Shown here piece after piece: positions 35,777 to 43,889 of a stretch of 64,000 bases of DNA. Position numbers and translations under genes: made by a program. Source of the DNA: Paucidesulfovibrio longus DSM 6739 (GTDB taxonomy: Bacteria; Desulfobacterota; Desulfovibrionia; Desulfovibrionales; Desulfovibrionaceae); contig NZ_ATVA01000017.1 in NCBI RefSeq assembly GCF_000420485.1, positions 124,001 through 188,000 of the forward strand. Reading direction: 5' to 3'. A model generated the notes under the pieces. That model was given only the letters and a program-made list of their open reading frames with translations, searched no databases and was not told the DNA's origin. Numbering within the stretch: position 1 is the first letter of the stretch; each line of letters opens with the position of its first letter.

Positions 35777-37609
35777 ATGAAACACCACCCCCAGCGGCGC
35801 ACGCCCGCGCGCCTTGCCCCGGCCACGGCAAAGCTCATGGCGGCTGTCCTGCCGGTTCTTCTGACGGCTGTGCTGTGCGGCTGCCTGGGAAGCGCTTCCG
35901 ACTCCCGGCCCTCCGATTCACGAACGTCCCCGACCTGGACGCCCAAGGTCTGGACGGAATATCTGCTCCACGGCCCCACGGGCCAGGGCCTGCCGGACTT
36001 CTCCCAGGCGGGCTACGCCCAGGGCGACGCGCCGCTGCCCCAGCCCGCCGGGCCGATCTTCGATGCGGACGCGGCTCCGTTTCGCGCCGTGCCGGACGAC
36101 GGCCAGGACGACACCGCTGCGATCCAGGCGGCAGCGGACGCGGCCGGAGCCGCAGGAGGCGGGGTGGTGCTTCTGCCGCGCGGCCGACTGCTGGTCCACT
36201 CCGCCCAGGACGGTCCCATCCTCCGCCTCTCGCGGAACAACGTGGTCCTGCGGGGTCGGGGTTCCGGCGCGGACGGCACCATCCTCCGCCTGGGCGCGCC
36301 CGGCCCGGCCGGCAAGGTGCGGCGGCTCGGCAGCGTGCCCGGCCAGGAGGAGGCCCGGCGCTTCGCCGCGGTTTCCGTGCTGGGCGACGAGTCCGGCCGC
36401 GAGCTGGCGCGCGTCACGCGGGACGCGGAGCGCGGAGCGCGGGAGCTTTCGGTTTCGGACGCCTCGGCCCTGAGGCCGGGCATGTTCGTGGTCGTCGAAT
36501 GCGACGACGGTTCCGAAGAGGCCGCCGGAAACCTTGCCCCGCCCGCGCCGGACGCCCCGGACCTTCCGGCGCGGCTGACCCGCCCCTTCCGGCTGCTGCC
36601 GGAGCAGAGCGACACCTTCGGCCCCCTGGCCCGCCGCCTTTCCTGGATCGCCCTGGTGGAGGCCGTGCCGGACGCGCGCACCGTGCGCCTGCGACAGCCC
36701 CTGCGCTTCGACCTGCTCCTGCGCTACGCGCCGCGCATATCCAGCTTCGAGGGAGTCCGCGAGGTGGGCGTCGAACACTTGCGCATCGAAAGCGCCTGGC
36801 CCGGCGGCTATCGCCACCACAAGCCCTACGAGGAAAACGGCGTCGCGGTGCGCAGCGCCAGGGAGCAGGACTACCTCTGGAACGGCGTCTGGATCAGCGG
36901 CGCGGCGAACTGCTGGGTCCGCGACGTGGTCTTCCGCGACCTGACGCAGGGCGTCATCCTCAGCCGCGCGGCCCACGTCAGCGTCGAGGACGTCCGCTTC
37001 GAGGGACACGACGGCCACGCGGGCGTGACCTTCGGCTGGAGCAACGACAATCTTCTTGCGCGGGCCGTGTTCCAGGGCCGCTTGGTCCACCCCGTGACCG
37101 TGACCATGACCGCCTCGGGCAACGTGGTCACGGACTGCGAAACGCGCTACCAGGGCACGGACCCGGTCAGCGGAACCAGTCCGGCCATCGACCTGCACGG
37201 CTATTTCCCCTACGAGAATCTCTTCGAGAACCTGCGCGGATTCAACGTGGTTCCGGGCGGCGACCTGAGCGTCATGCCCCACGGCGGGGTGCGCAACGTC
37301 TTCTGGAACGTGACCGCTCCGACGGAGCTGGGCGGATATCCGGACTGGGGCGGGGACAGCTTCGTGCAGACCTGGGCCTACGCGAGCACCTCGTCCGGCA
37401 CGCCCGCGACCATGCACGAACACCTGCCCCAGGCGTTTTACGTCGGGGTGCGGCGGGAAGGCGGCGAACTCAGCCTGGGCGGCTCCCGCGCGGACCGCCG
37501 CGACCAATGGATGACCGTGGAAGGGCTGAACCGCGCCGGGCTGGCCCTGCCCTCGCTCTTCCAGGCCCAGCGGGCGCTGCGCAGCGGCGCGCCCCGGCCC
37601 GCGCCCTAG
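35777..37609 (+). CDS. Right-handed beta-helix lipoprotein, pectate-lyase superfamily
   Basis: 610-residue exported protein. The N-terminal signal ends in a lipobox-like LCGC (about 33-36), so it is probably lipid-anchored. DDTAAIQAAADAA with GGGVVLLPRG (about 108-135) is the characteristic start of pectate-lyase-3/pectin-lyase-like beta-helices, and many later turns show N-x-V/I-x-D repeats (NNVVLRG, GNVVTDCETRY, RNVFWNVTA). It probably binds or cleaves an acidic polysaccharide. Its TAG stop shares the palindrome CTAG with the stop of the converging SGNH gene. Genes for glycan O-acylation follow on the other strand. Confidence 0.8.
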   Translation: MKHHPQRRTPARLAPATAKLMAAVLPVLLTAVLCGCLGSASDSRPSDSRTSPTWTPKVWTEYLLHGPTGQGLPDFSQAGYAQGDAPLPQPAGPIFDADAAPFRAVPDDGQDDTAAIQAAADAAGAAGGGVVLLPRGRLLVHSAQDGPILRLSRNNVVLRGRGSGADGTILRLGAPGPAGKVRRLGSVPGQEEARRFAAVSVLGDESGRELARVTRDAERGARELSVSDASALRPGMFVVVECDDGSEEAAGNLAPPAPDAPDLPARLTRPFRLLPEQSDTFGPLARRLSWIALVEAVPDARTVRLRQPLRFDLLLRYAPRISSFEGVREVGVEHLRIESAWPGGYRHHKPYEENGVAVRSAREQDYLWNGVWISGAANCWVRDVVFRDLTQGVILSRAAHVSVEDVRFEGHDGHAGVTFGWSNDNLLARAVFQGRLVHPVTVTMTASGNVVTDCETRYQGTDPVSGTSPAIDLHGYFPYENLFENLRGFNVVPGGDLSVMPHGGVRNVFWNVTAPTELGGYPDWGGDSFVQTWAYASTSSGTPATMHEHLPQAFYVGVRREGGELSLGGSRADRRDQWMTVEGLNRAGLALPSLFQAQRALRSGAPRPAP

Positions 37610-38562
37610 TCCAGGGCCGGAACCCCGCCCCGCACCAGGGGCCGCAGAACCGCCCCGGCGAACCGCTCGATGCCCGCGCGGTTGAAGTGCATGTGGTCGT
37701 AGAACCAGCGGCGGTCGTGCATGGCCGAGATGAAATTGTAGTAGCGCACGTCCGGCTCGCGGGCCGCGACCCCGGCCAGAAGCGCGTCCACCTGCGCCGC
37801 GCCCGGAAAGTCCGGCATGAGGATGGGCAGCATCACCCAGGTCACGTCGCAGCCGTGACTGCGGGCCAGCGCATTGATGCGCTCCACGTATTTCGCGTAT
37901 TTCTTGAAGTTTTCCAGGTCGTATTTTTCCAGGTAGTGCTGCCGGGCCTTTTCCATCTTTTCCAGGTCGATGCGCGGCAGGGTGCCCGCGGTAAGGCCGG
38001 GAGCGGCGTAGCGCGAGATCTCCCGCCAGTCCGACACCGCGATCATTTGCAGATACGAGGAGATGCGGTTCATGGGGTAGCCGTCCGCCAGAAGCTTGGC
38101 CAGGATGTCCAGCTCGAAGGGCTCGTCGCGCAGGAAAAAGTCGTTTTCCTCGTTGTTCACCGCCGAGAAGAACACCCAGGGATCCACGAGATAGATCACA
38201 TGGCGGGCGGTGTTGCCGCGCCGGAAGAAATGCGCGAGGTGCAGCTCCGCAGGCATGAGCCCGCCCCCGCCGCCCTTGGACAGGTTGGCGATGCGCCCGC
38301 CTGCGGCGCGCTCCAGCAGCTCGTGGTTGCCGTCGCGCGAGAGCACCCGGCCCCTGGACGTTCCCAGCAGCACCGCGTCGTATCGGCCGCCGCCGCCCTG
38401 GACCAGAAGGTTGGATTCGCTCTCGGCGTAGCTCAGCCTGATGTCGCGCTGCCGTCCGGAAAAGAACAGGAGCAGCGCGGCCAGCAGGAGCAGATTGAGC
38501 CCGGCGAACACGAGGCCCTTGAGCACGAGACGCGCAGCGGGATGGTTCGGCAGGATGCGCAT
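37606..38562 (-). CDS. SGNH-fold protein, likely O-acyltransferase partner (AlgJ/DltD-like)
   Basis: 318 residues: a membrane anchor (about 13-34) followed by an extracytoplasmic SGNH-like domain. VLLGTSRGRVL carries the nucleophile-type Ser (about 67) and the C-terminal FYDHMHFNRAGIERFA carries the Asp-x-x-His pair. Proteins of this kind pair with MBOAT transporters to acetylate exopolysaccharide; the MBOAT gene lies 16 bp upstream on the same strand. The closest family is not certain from sequence alone. Confidence 0.78.
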   Translation of the reverse strand: MRILPNHPAARLVLKGLVFAGLNLLLLAALLLFFSGRQRDIRLSYAESESNLLVQGGGGRYDAVLLGTSRGRVLSRDGNHELLERAAGGRIANLSKGGGGGLMPAELHLAHFFRRGNTARHVIYLVDPWVFFSAVNNEENDFFLRDEPFELDILAKLLADGYPMNRISSYLQMIAVSDWREISRYAAPGLTAGTLPRIDLEKMEKARQHYLEKYDLENFKKYAKYVERINALARSHGCDVTWVMLPILMPDFPGAAQVDALLAGVAAREPDVRYYNFISAMHDRRWFYDHMHFNRAGIERFAGAVLRPLVRGGVPALD

Positions 38563-38578
38563 GGTTTCGTTGTCCCGC

Positions 38579-40039
38579 TCAGAATTGGAAGTAGATGAAT
38601 TCCTGGCGCACGCCGAAGACCGTGCACAGCGCCACGGCCCAGGCTCCGGCGCTGTAGGCCAGCCAGCGCAGCGTCAGCGGCCAGCGGGCCACGCGCTCGC
38701 GCACCGCGCCGGGACGGCCCGCCAGCTCCACGCCCACGAGCAGCAGCACCAGCGCGCCGTGGAAGAGCAAAGTCCAGCCGCCCAGAATCGCGGGGCCGTC
38801 GCCCAGAAGCGGGCCGCCCGCCCGGGGGGCCATGCTGCGGAGCACGGTCAGGGCCTGGGCCAGGGAGTCGGCCCGGAAAAAGACCCAGGCCAGGCAGACC
38901 AGGGTCATGGTCAGGCCCACCTGCACCGCGTTGTTCAGCCCGGCCCGCAAAGGGAAGAGCCGGTCCGCAAGCCGCTTCTGGAAGCCGCCCGTGGCGTTCT
39001 CCAGCACGAGGACGGCTCCATGCAGCCCGCCCCAGACCACGAAGGTCCAGTCCGCCCCGTGCCAGAGGCCGGAGAGCAGGAAGGTCAGCAGGATGTTCAG
39101 ATGCCGCCGCCAGGCGGCCACGCGGCTGCCGCCGAGCGGGATGTAGACGTAATCCCGAAACCAGGTGGACAGGGAGATGTGCCAGCGCTGCCAGAACTCC
39201 CGCACGGAGCGGGCGAAATAGGGCCGGTCGAAGTTCTCGGTCAGCCGAAAGCCCATGAACCGCGCCGCGCCCAGGGCCACGTCCGTGTAGCCCGAAAAAT
39301 CGCAATAGATCTGAACGGTGTAGAACACCGCCGCCAGCACCACGGGCAGCCCGCGCAGCTCCCCCGCATGGTTGAAGACGTGGTTCACGTGCAGGGCCAG
39401 ATTGTCGGCGATGACCACCTTCTTGAACAGGCCCCAGAGCATCTGCCGCAGCCCGTCCACGGCGAGCGCCGCGTCGAAGCGCCGGGTGCGGAACGCCTCC
39501 GGCCGGAACTGGGGCAGCAGCAGCTTGGCCCGGTTGATCGGCCCGGCCAGAAGCTGGGGCCAGAAGGCCACGAAGAGCGCGAAGATTCCGGGATGGCGCT
39601 CCGCCTCGATCCGCTCCTCGTACACGTCGATGACGTAGCCGAGCACCTGGAAGGTGTAGAAGCTGATGCCCACGGGCAGGAGCATGTCCAGCAGGGGCGG
39701 GTCCACGGCAAGACCCCAGACAGCCAGGGCGTCGGCCAGGGAACGGCTGAAGAAGTTGAAATACTTGAAGACGAAAAGCAGACCCAGGTTGAAGACGAGG
39801 CAGAGCAGGAGATACTTGCCGCGTCCGGGCTTGCCCGGCAGCGCGGCCATGCGCAGGGCCGCGACATAGTTGACCAGGGTGGAGGCCAGAAGCAGGAGCC
39901 CGAACACGGGCCGCCAGGACATGTAGAAATAGTAGCTGGCCACCAGGAGCGGAACCCAGGCGTAGCGCCTGGGAACCACGAAGTGCAGCCAGGCGGTGAG
40001 CAGAAAAAACGCCGCGAAGCCGAGCGAGTTGAAGAGCAT
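38579..40039 (-). CDS. MBOAT-family O-acyltransferase (AlgI-like)
   Basis: 486-residue multi-helix membrane protein that moves acyl groups across the inner membrane for polysaccharide O-acylation. Marks include FVFKYFNFF, PVGISFYTFQVLGYVIDVY, FWPQLLAGPINR and the catalytic histidine in LWHGADWTFVVWGGLHG. The pair with the downstream SGNH gene and the nearby beta-helix lipoprotein forms a compact exopolysaccharide modification module. Confidence 0.92.
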   Translation of the reverse strand: MLFNSLGFAAFFLLTAWLHFVVPRRYAWVPLLVASYYFYMSWRPVFGLLLLASTLVNYVAALRMAALPGKPGRGKYLLLCLVFNLGLLFVFKYFNFFSRSLADALAVWGLAVDPPLLDMLLPVGISFYTFQVLGYVIDVYEERIEAERHPGIFALFVAFWPQLLAGPINRAKLLLPQFRPEAFRTRRFDAALAVDGLRQMLWGLFKKVVIADNLALHVNHVFNHAGELRGLPVVLAAVFYTVQIYCDFSGYTDVALGAARFMGFRLTENFDRPYFARSVREFWQRWHISLSTWFRDYVYIPLGGSRVAAWRRHLNILLTFLLSGLWHGADWTFVVWGGLHGAVLVLENATGGFQKRLADRLFPLRAGLNNAVQVGLTMTLVCLAWVFFRADSLAQALTVLRSMAPRAGGPLLGDGPAILGGWTLLFHGALVLLLVGVELAGRPGAVRERVARWPLTLRWLAYSAGAWAVALCTVFGVRQEFIYFQF

Positions 40040-40202
40040 GGATTTCCGACGCGCTCCATGGAAACGGGTTGCCGGGCCGGGAAGCCGCCACCGCCGAGAA
40101 GCCTGCCCCGCGCCGCGCCAAAGGCCGGAAACGCAGGGCAGCCGAAGCTAGCACCACGCCCCTTTCGCGGCAAGCGGGAACAGGGTGGGGGGAGGGCGCA
40201 CG

Positions 40203-40237
40203 AAAAAGCCCTCACGAAGTTACCTTCGTAAGGGCTT
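40203..40237 (-). terminator. Original tRNA-Phe terminator, now displaced
   Basis: A hairpin with AAGCCCT/AGGGCTT and ACGAA/TTCGT arms and a minus-strand TTTTT tail lies immediately beyond the displaced tRNA 3' end at 40248. It would have terminated tRNA-Phe before the island inserted. Confidence 0.7.
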
Positions 40238-40247
40238 GTTTTATCAG

Positions 40248-40266
40248 TGGTGCCGAGGGACAGAAT
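40248..40266. repeat. Attachment-site copy at distal end (displaced tRNA-Phe 3' end)
   Basis: tggtgccgagggacagaat is identical to the last 19 bases of the tRNA-Phe gene, including the encoded CCA. Similarity ends abruptly on both sides. Confidence 0.8.
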
Positions 40267-40270
40267 AGGT

Positions 40271-40314
40271 GGTGAGCTTCACGTAACTCACCGAGATTAC
40301 ACGCTTGAACGTGT
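40271..40314. repeat. Clustered inverted repeats at island end
   Basis: GGTGAG/CTCACC (40271-40276 and 40287-40292) and ACACG/CGTGT (40299-40303 and 40310-40314) lie just inside the attachment core. They could be arm-type recombinase or excisionase sites. Confidence 0.35.
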
Positions 40315-40339
40315 GTGCTTCCGGTGGCTTCCTCGAAGA

Positions 40340-40360
40340 TTGTACAACCTCAGTGTACAA
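40340..40360. promoter_or_regulatory. Putative antitoxin operator
   Basis: TTGTACA and TGTACAA are perfect 7-bp arms with a 7-bp spacer, 79 bp ahead of the winged-helix gene. AbiE-type antitoxins repress their operon through inverted repeats at this position. The rest of 40361-40438 contains a TTCTAGAATCTAGAA repeat (40419-40433) that may include the -10 region. Confidence 0.5.
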
Positions 40361-40438
40361 GTTTGACCAACCTCTGGGCAAGCCCGGCGCGGCTTTGGCT
40401 AGGAAGGTCTTGCCATGTTCTAGAATCTAGAATATGGA

Positions 40439-40963
40439 ATGAGCATGAATCTACTCCCTCAAGACGTACTCGTCATGATCAAGCTGGCGTTGCCGGGATC
40501 GGAGTCGTGGACCTACGAAGGCGTGGCCCACGATCTCGGCATGAGCTCCTCCATGGCTCATAGCGCGGTGAAGCGTTCCACGCAGGCCCGCCTCTTTGAT
40601 TCGGTGCGAAAACGTCCTCGACGCGGTGCCCTTGAGGAGTTTCTGGTGCATGGCGTCAAGTACGCCTTTCCCCCGGACATCGGTTCCGTCACCAGAGGCG
40701 TTCCCACCGCGCAGGGTGCCCCGGTATTGCAGGGCCAGTTCGTGCAGTCTGGTGATGACCTGTACGTATGGCCTCATGCGGAAGGGGAAGTGCGCGGCAT
40801 GAGTCTTTCGCCGCTGTTCAAGTCGGTTTCCAAGATCGTGCAGGCAGATAATGGCCTCTACCGGGCCTTGGCTCTGCTCGACGCAATCCGCATCGGCAGG
40901 GCGCGCGAGCAAAAGCTTGCCGGGGAAATGCTGACCGCGATGCTGCGGGGCGACAATGGCTAG
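40439..40963 (+). CDS. Winged-helix protein, probable antitoxin/repressor of the nucleotidyltransferase
   Basis: 174 residues. The N-terminal part (about 5-52) is a winged-helix DNA-binding domain (DVLVMIKLAL, YEGVAHDLGMSSSMAHSAVK). The remainder has no recognised fold and contains a proline/charge-rich segment and a helical C-terminus. It overlaps the next gene by 8 nt, the order (regulator first, nucleotidyltransferase second) seen in AbiEi/AbiEii and MenA/MenT systems. The ATG has no clear SD; a second ATG two codons on is possible. It is the first gene inside the tRNA-Phe island, preceded by a perfect inverted repeat. Confidence 0.75.
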   Translation: MSMNLLPQDVLVMIKLALPGSESWTYEGVAHDLGMSSSMAHSAVKRSTQARLFDSVRKRPRRGALEEFLVHGVKYAFPPDIGSVTRGVPTAQGAPVLQGQFVQSGDDLYVWPHAEGEVRGMSLSPLFKSVSKIVQADNGLYRALALLDAIRIGRAREQKLAGEMLTAMLRGDNG

Positions 40964-41648
40964 AGCCCGCTACCAGTGCGTTGATCGGATCGTGGAGACC
41001 GCACGACTTCTCGGCGACCTTGCCGAGCAATTCGTCTTCGTGGGCGGTGCGGCAACGGGTCTGCTTATCACGGACCCGGCCATCCCCAACCTGCGTCCGA
41101 CACTGGATGTGGATGTGATCGTGGAAGTCGCTACCCGGTTCGAGTACTACCGCCTTGAAGACGCCCTGCGGGAGCGGGGTTTCCAGAACGACATGGACGT
41201 GGTGTGCCGCTGGCATCATGGTCCCATCGTGCTGGATGTCATGCCCACGGACCCGGCCATACTCGGCTTCGCCAATCGTTGGTACGGGGATGCCGCGCGC
41301 CATGCGCTGGCGATGGAACTGGACGGCATCCCGCTTCGTGTGGTCAGCTCGCCGTATTTCCTCGCCACCAAGCTGGAAGCATTCCGTGGGCGCGGTGAGG
41401 GCGATTTCATGGCAAGCCACGACATGGAGGATCTCATCGCCCTGATCGACGGCAGACTGGAGATTGTCGCTGACGTGGAAGCCGCCGACAACGAGGTCCG
41501 CGACTATCTCGCACAAAGCATGGGCCACCTCTTGGCGAACGACGATTTCCTCGACGCGCTTCCGGGCCATCTCCCGGGCGATGCCGCAAGCCAGCAGCGG
41601 ATGCCCATCATTGAGGAGCGGATGCGGGAAATCGCGAAGATGAGGTAA
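40956..41648 (+). CDS. AbiEii/MenT-like nucleotidyltransferase, probable toxin
   Basis: 230-residue nucleotidyltransferase-fold protein. FVFVGGAATGLLI gives the GG motif (G30-G31), LRPTLDVDVIVE the metal-binding Asp pair (D51, D53) and HGPIVLDVMP the third Asp (D94). KLEAFRGRG and DMEDLIALI match the R...D-x-x-D-L region of the family. Family members include toxins that add nucleotides to tRNA acceptor ends or otherwise block translation, and phage-abortive-infection proteins. All catalytic residues look intact. It is coupled by an 8-nt overlap to the winged-helix gene. Toxicity is inferred, not shown. Confidence 0.78.
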   Translation: MARARYQCVDRIVETARLLGDLAEQFVFVGGAATGLLITDPAIPNLRPTLDVDVIVEVATRFEYYRLEDALRERGFQNDMDVVCRWHHGPIVLDVMPTDPAILGFANRWYGDAARHALAMELDGIPLRVVSSPYFLATKLEAFRGRGEGDFMASHDMEDLIALIDGRLEIVADVEAADNEVRDYLAQSMGHLLANDDFLDALPGHLPGDAASQQRMPIIEERMREIAKMR

Positions 41649-41900
41649 GCATTCTGTCGCGGCTTTTGAGTATTCAGAGGGCTGGCGATAAAAGGTTTTT
41701 CTTATAATGGCCTTCCCAGATTTTGGCGCGACACCCTGCCATTGTCCATGCTGGACCTCGCGACATGGGGGGGTGACCGTAGCTTCTGGGCATCTGTGTC
41801 CCGGCTCCTTTCGGCACCAAGATTGTACCAGTTCGGACAGGGAAACGATGGGTTCCTTGAAAGGTGTGTAATTCTGTGAAGTGGTTGGAATCACACAAAG

Positions 41901-41936
41901 AAAAAGGCTCCACGTGTTCACGTGAAGCCATTTTTT
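41901..41936. terminator. Island-borne bidirectional terminator beside tRNA-Phe
   Basis: GGCT-CCACGT and ACGTG-AGCC arms are flanked by AAAAA and TTTTTT. It ends tRNA-Phe on the minus strand and the toxin operon on the plus strand. Between the toxin gene and this hairpin (41649-41900) there is no recognisable gene. Confidence 0.7.
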
Positions 41937-41940
41937 CTGA

Positions 41941-41959
41941 TGGTGCCGAGGGACAGAAT
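41941..41959. repeat. Attachment-site copy within functional tRNA-Phe
   Basis: Same 19-bp core as 40248-40266. It covers CCA, the 3' acceptor strand, the T-stem 3' strand and three T-loop bases. Confidence 0.8.
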
Positions 41960-42016
41960 TGAACTGCCGACACGGGGATTTTCAGTCCCCTGCTCTACCA
42001 ACTGAGCTACCTCGGC
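41941..42016 (-). tRNA. tRNA-Phe (GAA)
   Basis: 76 nt with a full cloverleaf on the minus strand: acceptor GCCGAGG/CCTCGGC, D-arm GCTC/GAGC, anticodon stem GGGGA/TCCCC with loop CTGAAAA giving anticodon GAA (41981-41983 on the plus strand), T-arm GGCAG/CTGTC, and an encoded CCA. Its 3' end is the integration site of the mini-island, which restores it. Confidence 0.97.
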
Positions 42017-42092
42017 GCCGCGTTGGGAAATGGTTTCTACCGAACCGCTCCGCGCTTTGCAAGGAATTTTTTCGGGAAAAATTGCCCAGGGC

Positions 42093-43889
42093 TCAACTTT
42101 CCTTGCCTCCGGGCAGGCGGGCGCTCCCCTTGGCGGCCATGTCCCGGATGCGCTCCGCATAGGAGGCGCGCAGACGATTCAGGTAATCCTCGTCCAGCGG
42201 CCCCTTCCAGGTCACGACCTCCTTGAACCGCTTCGGGATCGACACCGCCGCCGGGTCGTATCCTGTCGTGAAGCGCGTGGCCCAGCGCAGTTCCTGCACG
42301 GCGTGGCCCACCTCGTCCAGCTTTCCGGCGAGAGCGCTCTGCCCCACGCTTGAGAGGCATTCCGAAACCAGCTCATCCTTGTAGATGCCGCGCGCGAACA
42401 GGCACGAAACCATGCAGCAGAGCAGGGTCCGCTTGCGCTCGTCCTCCACGAGGAAATCCAGGGCCGCTTCCAGATCCTGGTCCTGGTGCTGCTGGTCCCA
42501 GGCGTAGCCGCCCGCGTCCAGGTGCGAGTGGCGAAAGCCCATGCTCTGGGAGGTGAAGAAGACCTCGCCCGTGGCATAGCCCGCCATTTCCTGGCCGAGC
42601 ACGCAGGCGAAATCCCCGCCGCCGAATTTCGCCGCGGCCACGGGCACGCCCATGGCCAGCGCGGACCAGAATTCGTTGACCCGTCCGGCGAGCAGGTCCA
42701 GGGCCTCCTCGAAGTTCACGGCGTCGCCGAACTTCAGCGGCAGCAGGGTCTGCTCCTCGGTGACGACGCCCTTTTCCAGGGCCTCCGCCGCCCAGGCCAG
42801 GGCGACGCCCGCGCTCATGGCGTCCAGGCCCGTCTTCTCGACCCGGTCCATGATCATCAGGGACGGTGCGGCCTCGGTCACGCCGAGCATGGACCCCAGC
42901 GCGAAGATCAGCTCGTAGTCGTAGGATACCTGGCGATAGAAGAAGCGGTGGTCCTCCTGGAACTTCTCCCGCACGTAGCCGATGTGGATGCAGCCCACGG
43001 GGCAGCCGGCGCAGGCCATGTTCCTCAGGAGATTCTTCTCGGCGAAGCTCTCGCCGCTGATGCCCCCCACGTCCGGATCCGTGGTCTGCTGGAGGTTGCG
43101 CCAGGGCAGGCTCTTCAGCTCGTTGAGCGCGGCCACGTTTCCGGCGGTGCCCAGGTCGTGATACTTGCGCATCATGTCCGTGTCGGTCAGGCGGGTATGG
43201 ACCTGCTGGAAAAGCTTCGCATACTCCTTGCCGCCGGGCGCGTCGTAGACGCCGTCGCCGAGCAGCACCACGGCCTTGAGATTCTTGCTCCCCATGACTC
43301 CGCCGCCGCCCATGCGGCCGAAATGGCGGTAGGTGTCCACGTTGATGCAGGCCATGGCCGAGCCGTTTTCCCCGGCCGGGCCGACGCGCAGGATGCTGCG
43401 ATGGCCGGAGCCGGGGAACATCTTGCGCAGGGACTTGCCCGACTTGAACGCATCCCAGCCCGCCATCCAGCGCACGTCGCGCATCTCGACCCGCTGCGAG
43501 CCCACGCAGAGGCAGCTCAGGTGCGCGGCGCGGCCCCGGACCACCAGGGCGTCGTACCCGGCATAGGCCAGGCACAGGGCGGACCGACCGCCCGCGTGGC
43601 TCTCGGTGTATTGGTCATGATACGGCGACTTGAACGCCGCCACGGTCTTGCTCATCAGCGGAAAAAGGCCCGTGAGCGGCCCCACGGCCAGGATCAGGGG
43701 CTGGTCGGGATGGTCCCAGGGCTGGTCCGGCAGGCCGTAGCGCCCGAAGAGCAGCGCGGCCAGGCCGCTGCCGCCCGCCACGGCGTCGCGTCCGTCCATT
43801 TCCTCCACGCTGGAGCGGCCCGTGCCCAGGTCGGCCACGAGCACGCGGAAATGGTCGCGCACCAGGGAAACGTTCATGCTTGCGCTCAT
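42093..43889 (-). CDS. Aldehyde:ferredoxin oxidoreductase family protein
   Basis: 598-residue tungsto/molybdo-bis-pterin enzyme oxidising aldehydes to acids with ferredoxin as acceptor. The N-terminal pterin region has TESHAGGRSALCLAYAGYDA and GRMGGGGVMGSKNLKAVV. The 4Fe-4S ligands are in NMACAGCPVGC plus a later Cys in LLCCMVSC. The ATG at 43889 is chosen for the SD GGAGG and overlaps the ferredoxin stop (ATGA). Substrate range cannot be told from sequence. Confidence 0.92.
   Translation of the reverse strand: MSASMNVSLVRDHFRVLVADLGTGRSSVEEMDGRDAVAGGSGLAALLFGRYGLPDQPWDHPDQPLILAVGPLTGLFPLMSKTVAAFKSPYHDQYTESHAGGRSALCLAYAGYDALVVRGRAAHLSCLCVGSQRVEMRDVRWMAGWDAFKSGKSLRKMFPGSGHRSILRVGPAGENGSAMACINVDTYRHFGRMGGGGVMGSKNLKAVVLLGDGVYDAPGGKEYAKLFQQVHTRLTDTDMMRKYHDLGTAGNVAALNELKSLPWRNLQQTTDPDVGGISGESFAEKNLLRNMACAGCPVGCIHIGYVREKFQEDHRFFYRQVSYDYELIFALGSMLGVTEAAPSLMIMDRVEKTGLDAMSAGVALAWAAEALEKGVVTEEQTLLPLKFGDAVNFEEALDLLAGRVNEFWSALAMGVPVAAAKFGGGDFACVLGQEMAGYATGEVFFTSQSMGFRHSHLDAGGYAWDQQHQDQDLEAALDFLVEDERKRTLLCCMVSCLFARGIYKDELVSECLSSVGQSALAGKLDEVGHAVQELRWATRFTTGYDPAAVSIPKRFKEVVTWKGPLDEDYLNRLRASYAERIRDMAAKGSARLPGGKES

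Larger units (their letters stand above)
40248..41959. mobile_element. 1.7-kb tRNA-Phe mini-island carrying a toxin-antitoxin-like pair
   Basis: The segment is bounded by identical 19-bp copies of the tRNA-Phe 3' end (40248-40266 and 41941-41959), the hallmark of site-specific integration by a tyrosine recombinase. The core-to-core distance is 1693 bp. It holds no integrase, only a winged-helix gene and an AbiEii-like nucleotidyltransferase gene, plus a terminator next to the functional tRNA. Its base composition is visibly less GC-rich than the flanks. It was either mobilised in trans or is the remnant of a larger element. Confidence 0.75.

Noticed and set aside
36013-36681. Minus-strand frame inside the beta-helix lipoprotein gene
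   Set aside because: Arg/Ser/Pro-rich shadow product without an SD; the plus-strand gene has a signal peptide and beta-helix motifs.
40419-40433. TTCTAGAATCTAGAA as an operator separate from the 40340 dyad
   Set aside because: It is an AT-rich short tandem just before the start codon and more likely part of the core promoter; evidence too thin to list alone.
41649-41900. Possible third gene in the tRNA-Phe island
   Set aside because: Only short frames with no SD; TATAAT-like string near 41705 lacks a matching -35.
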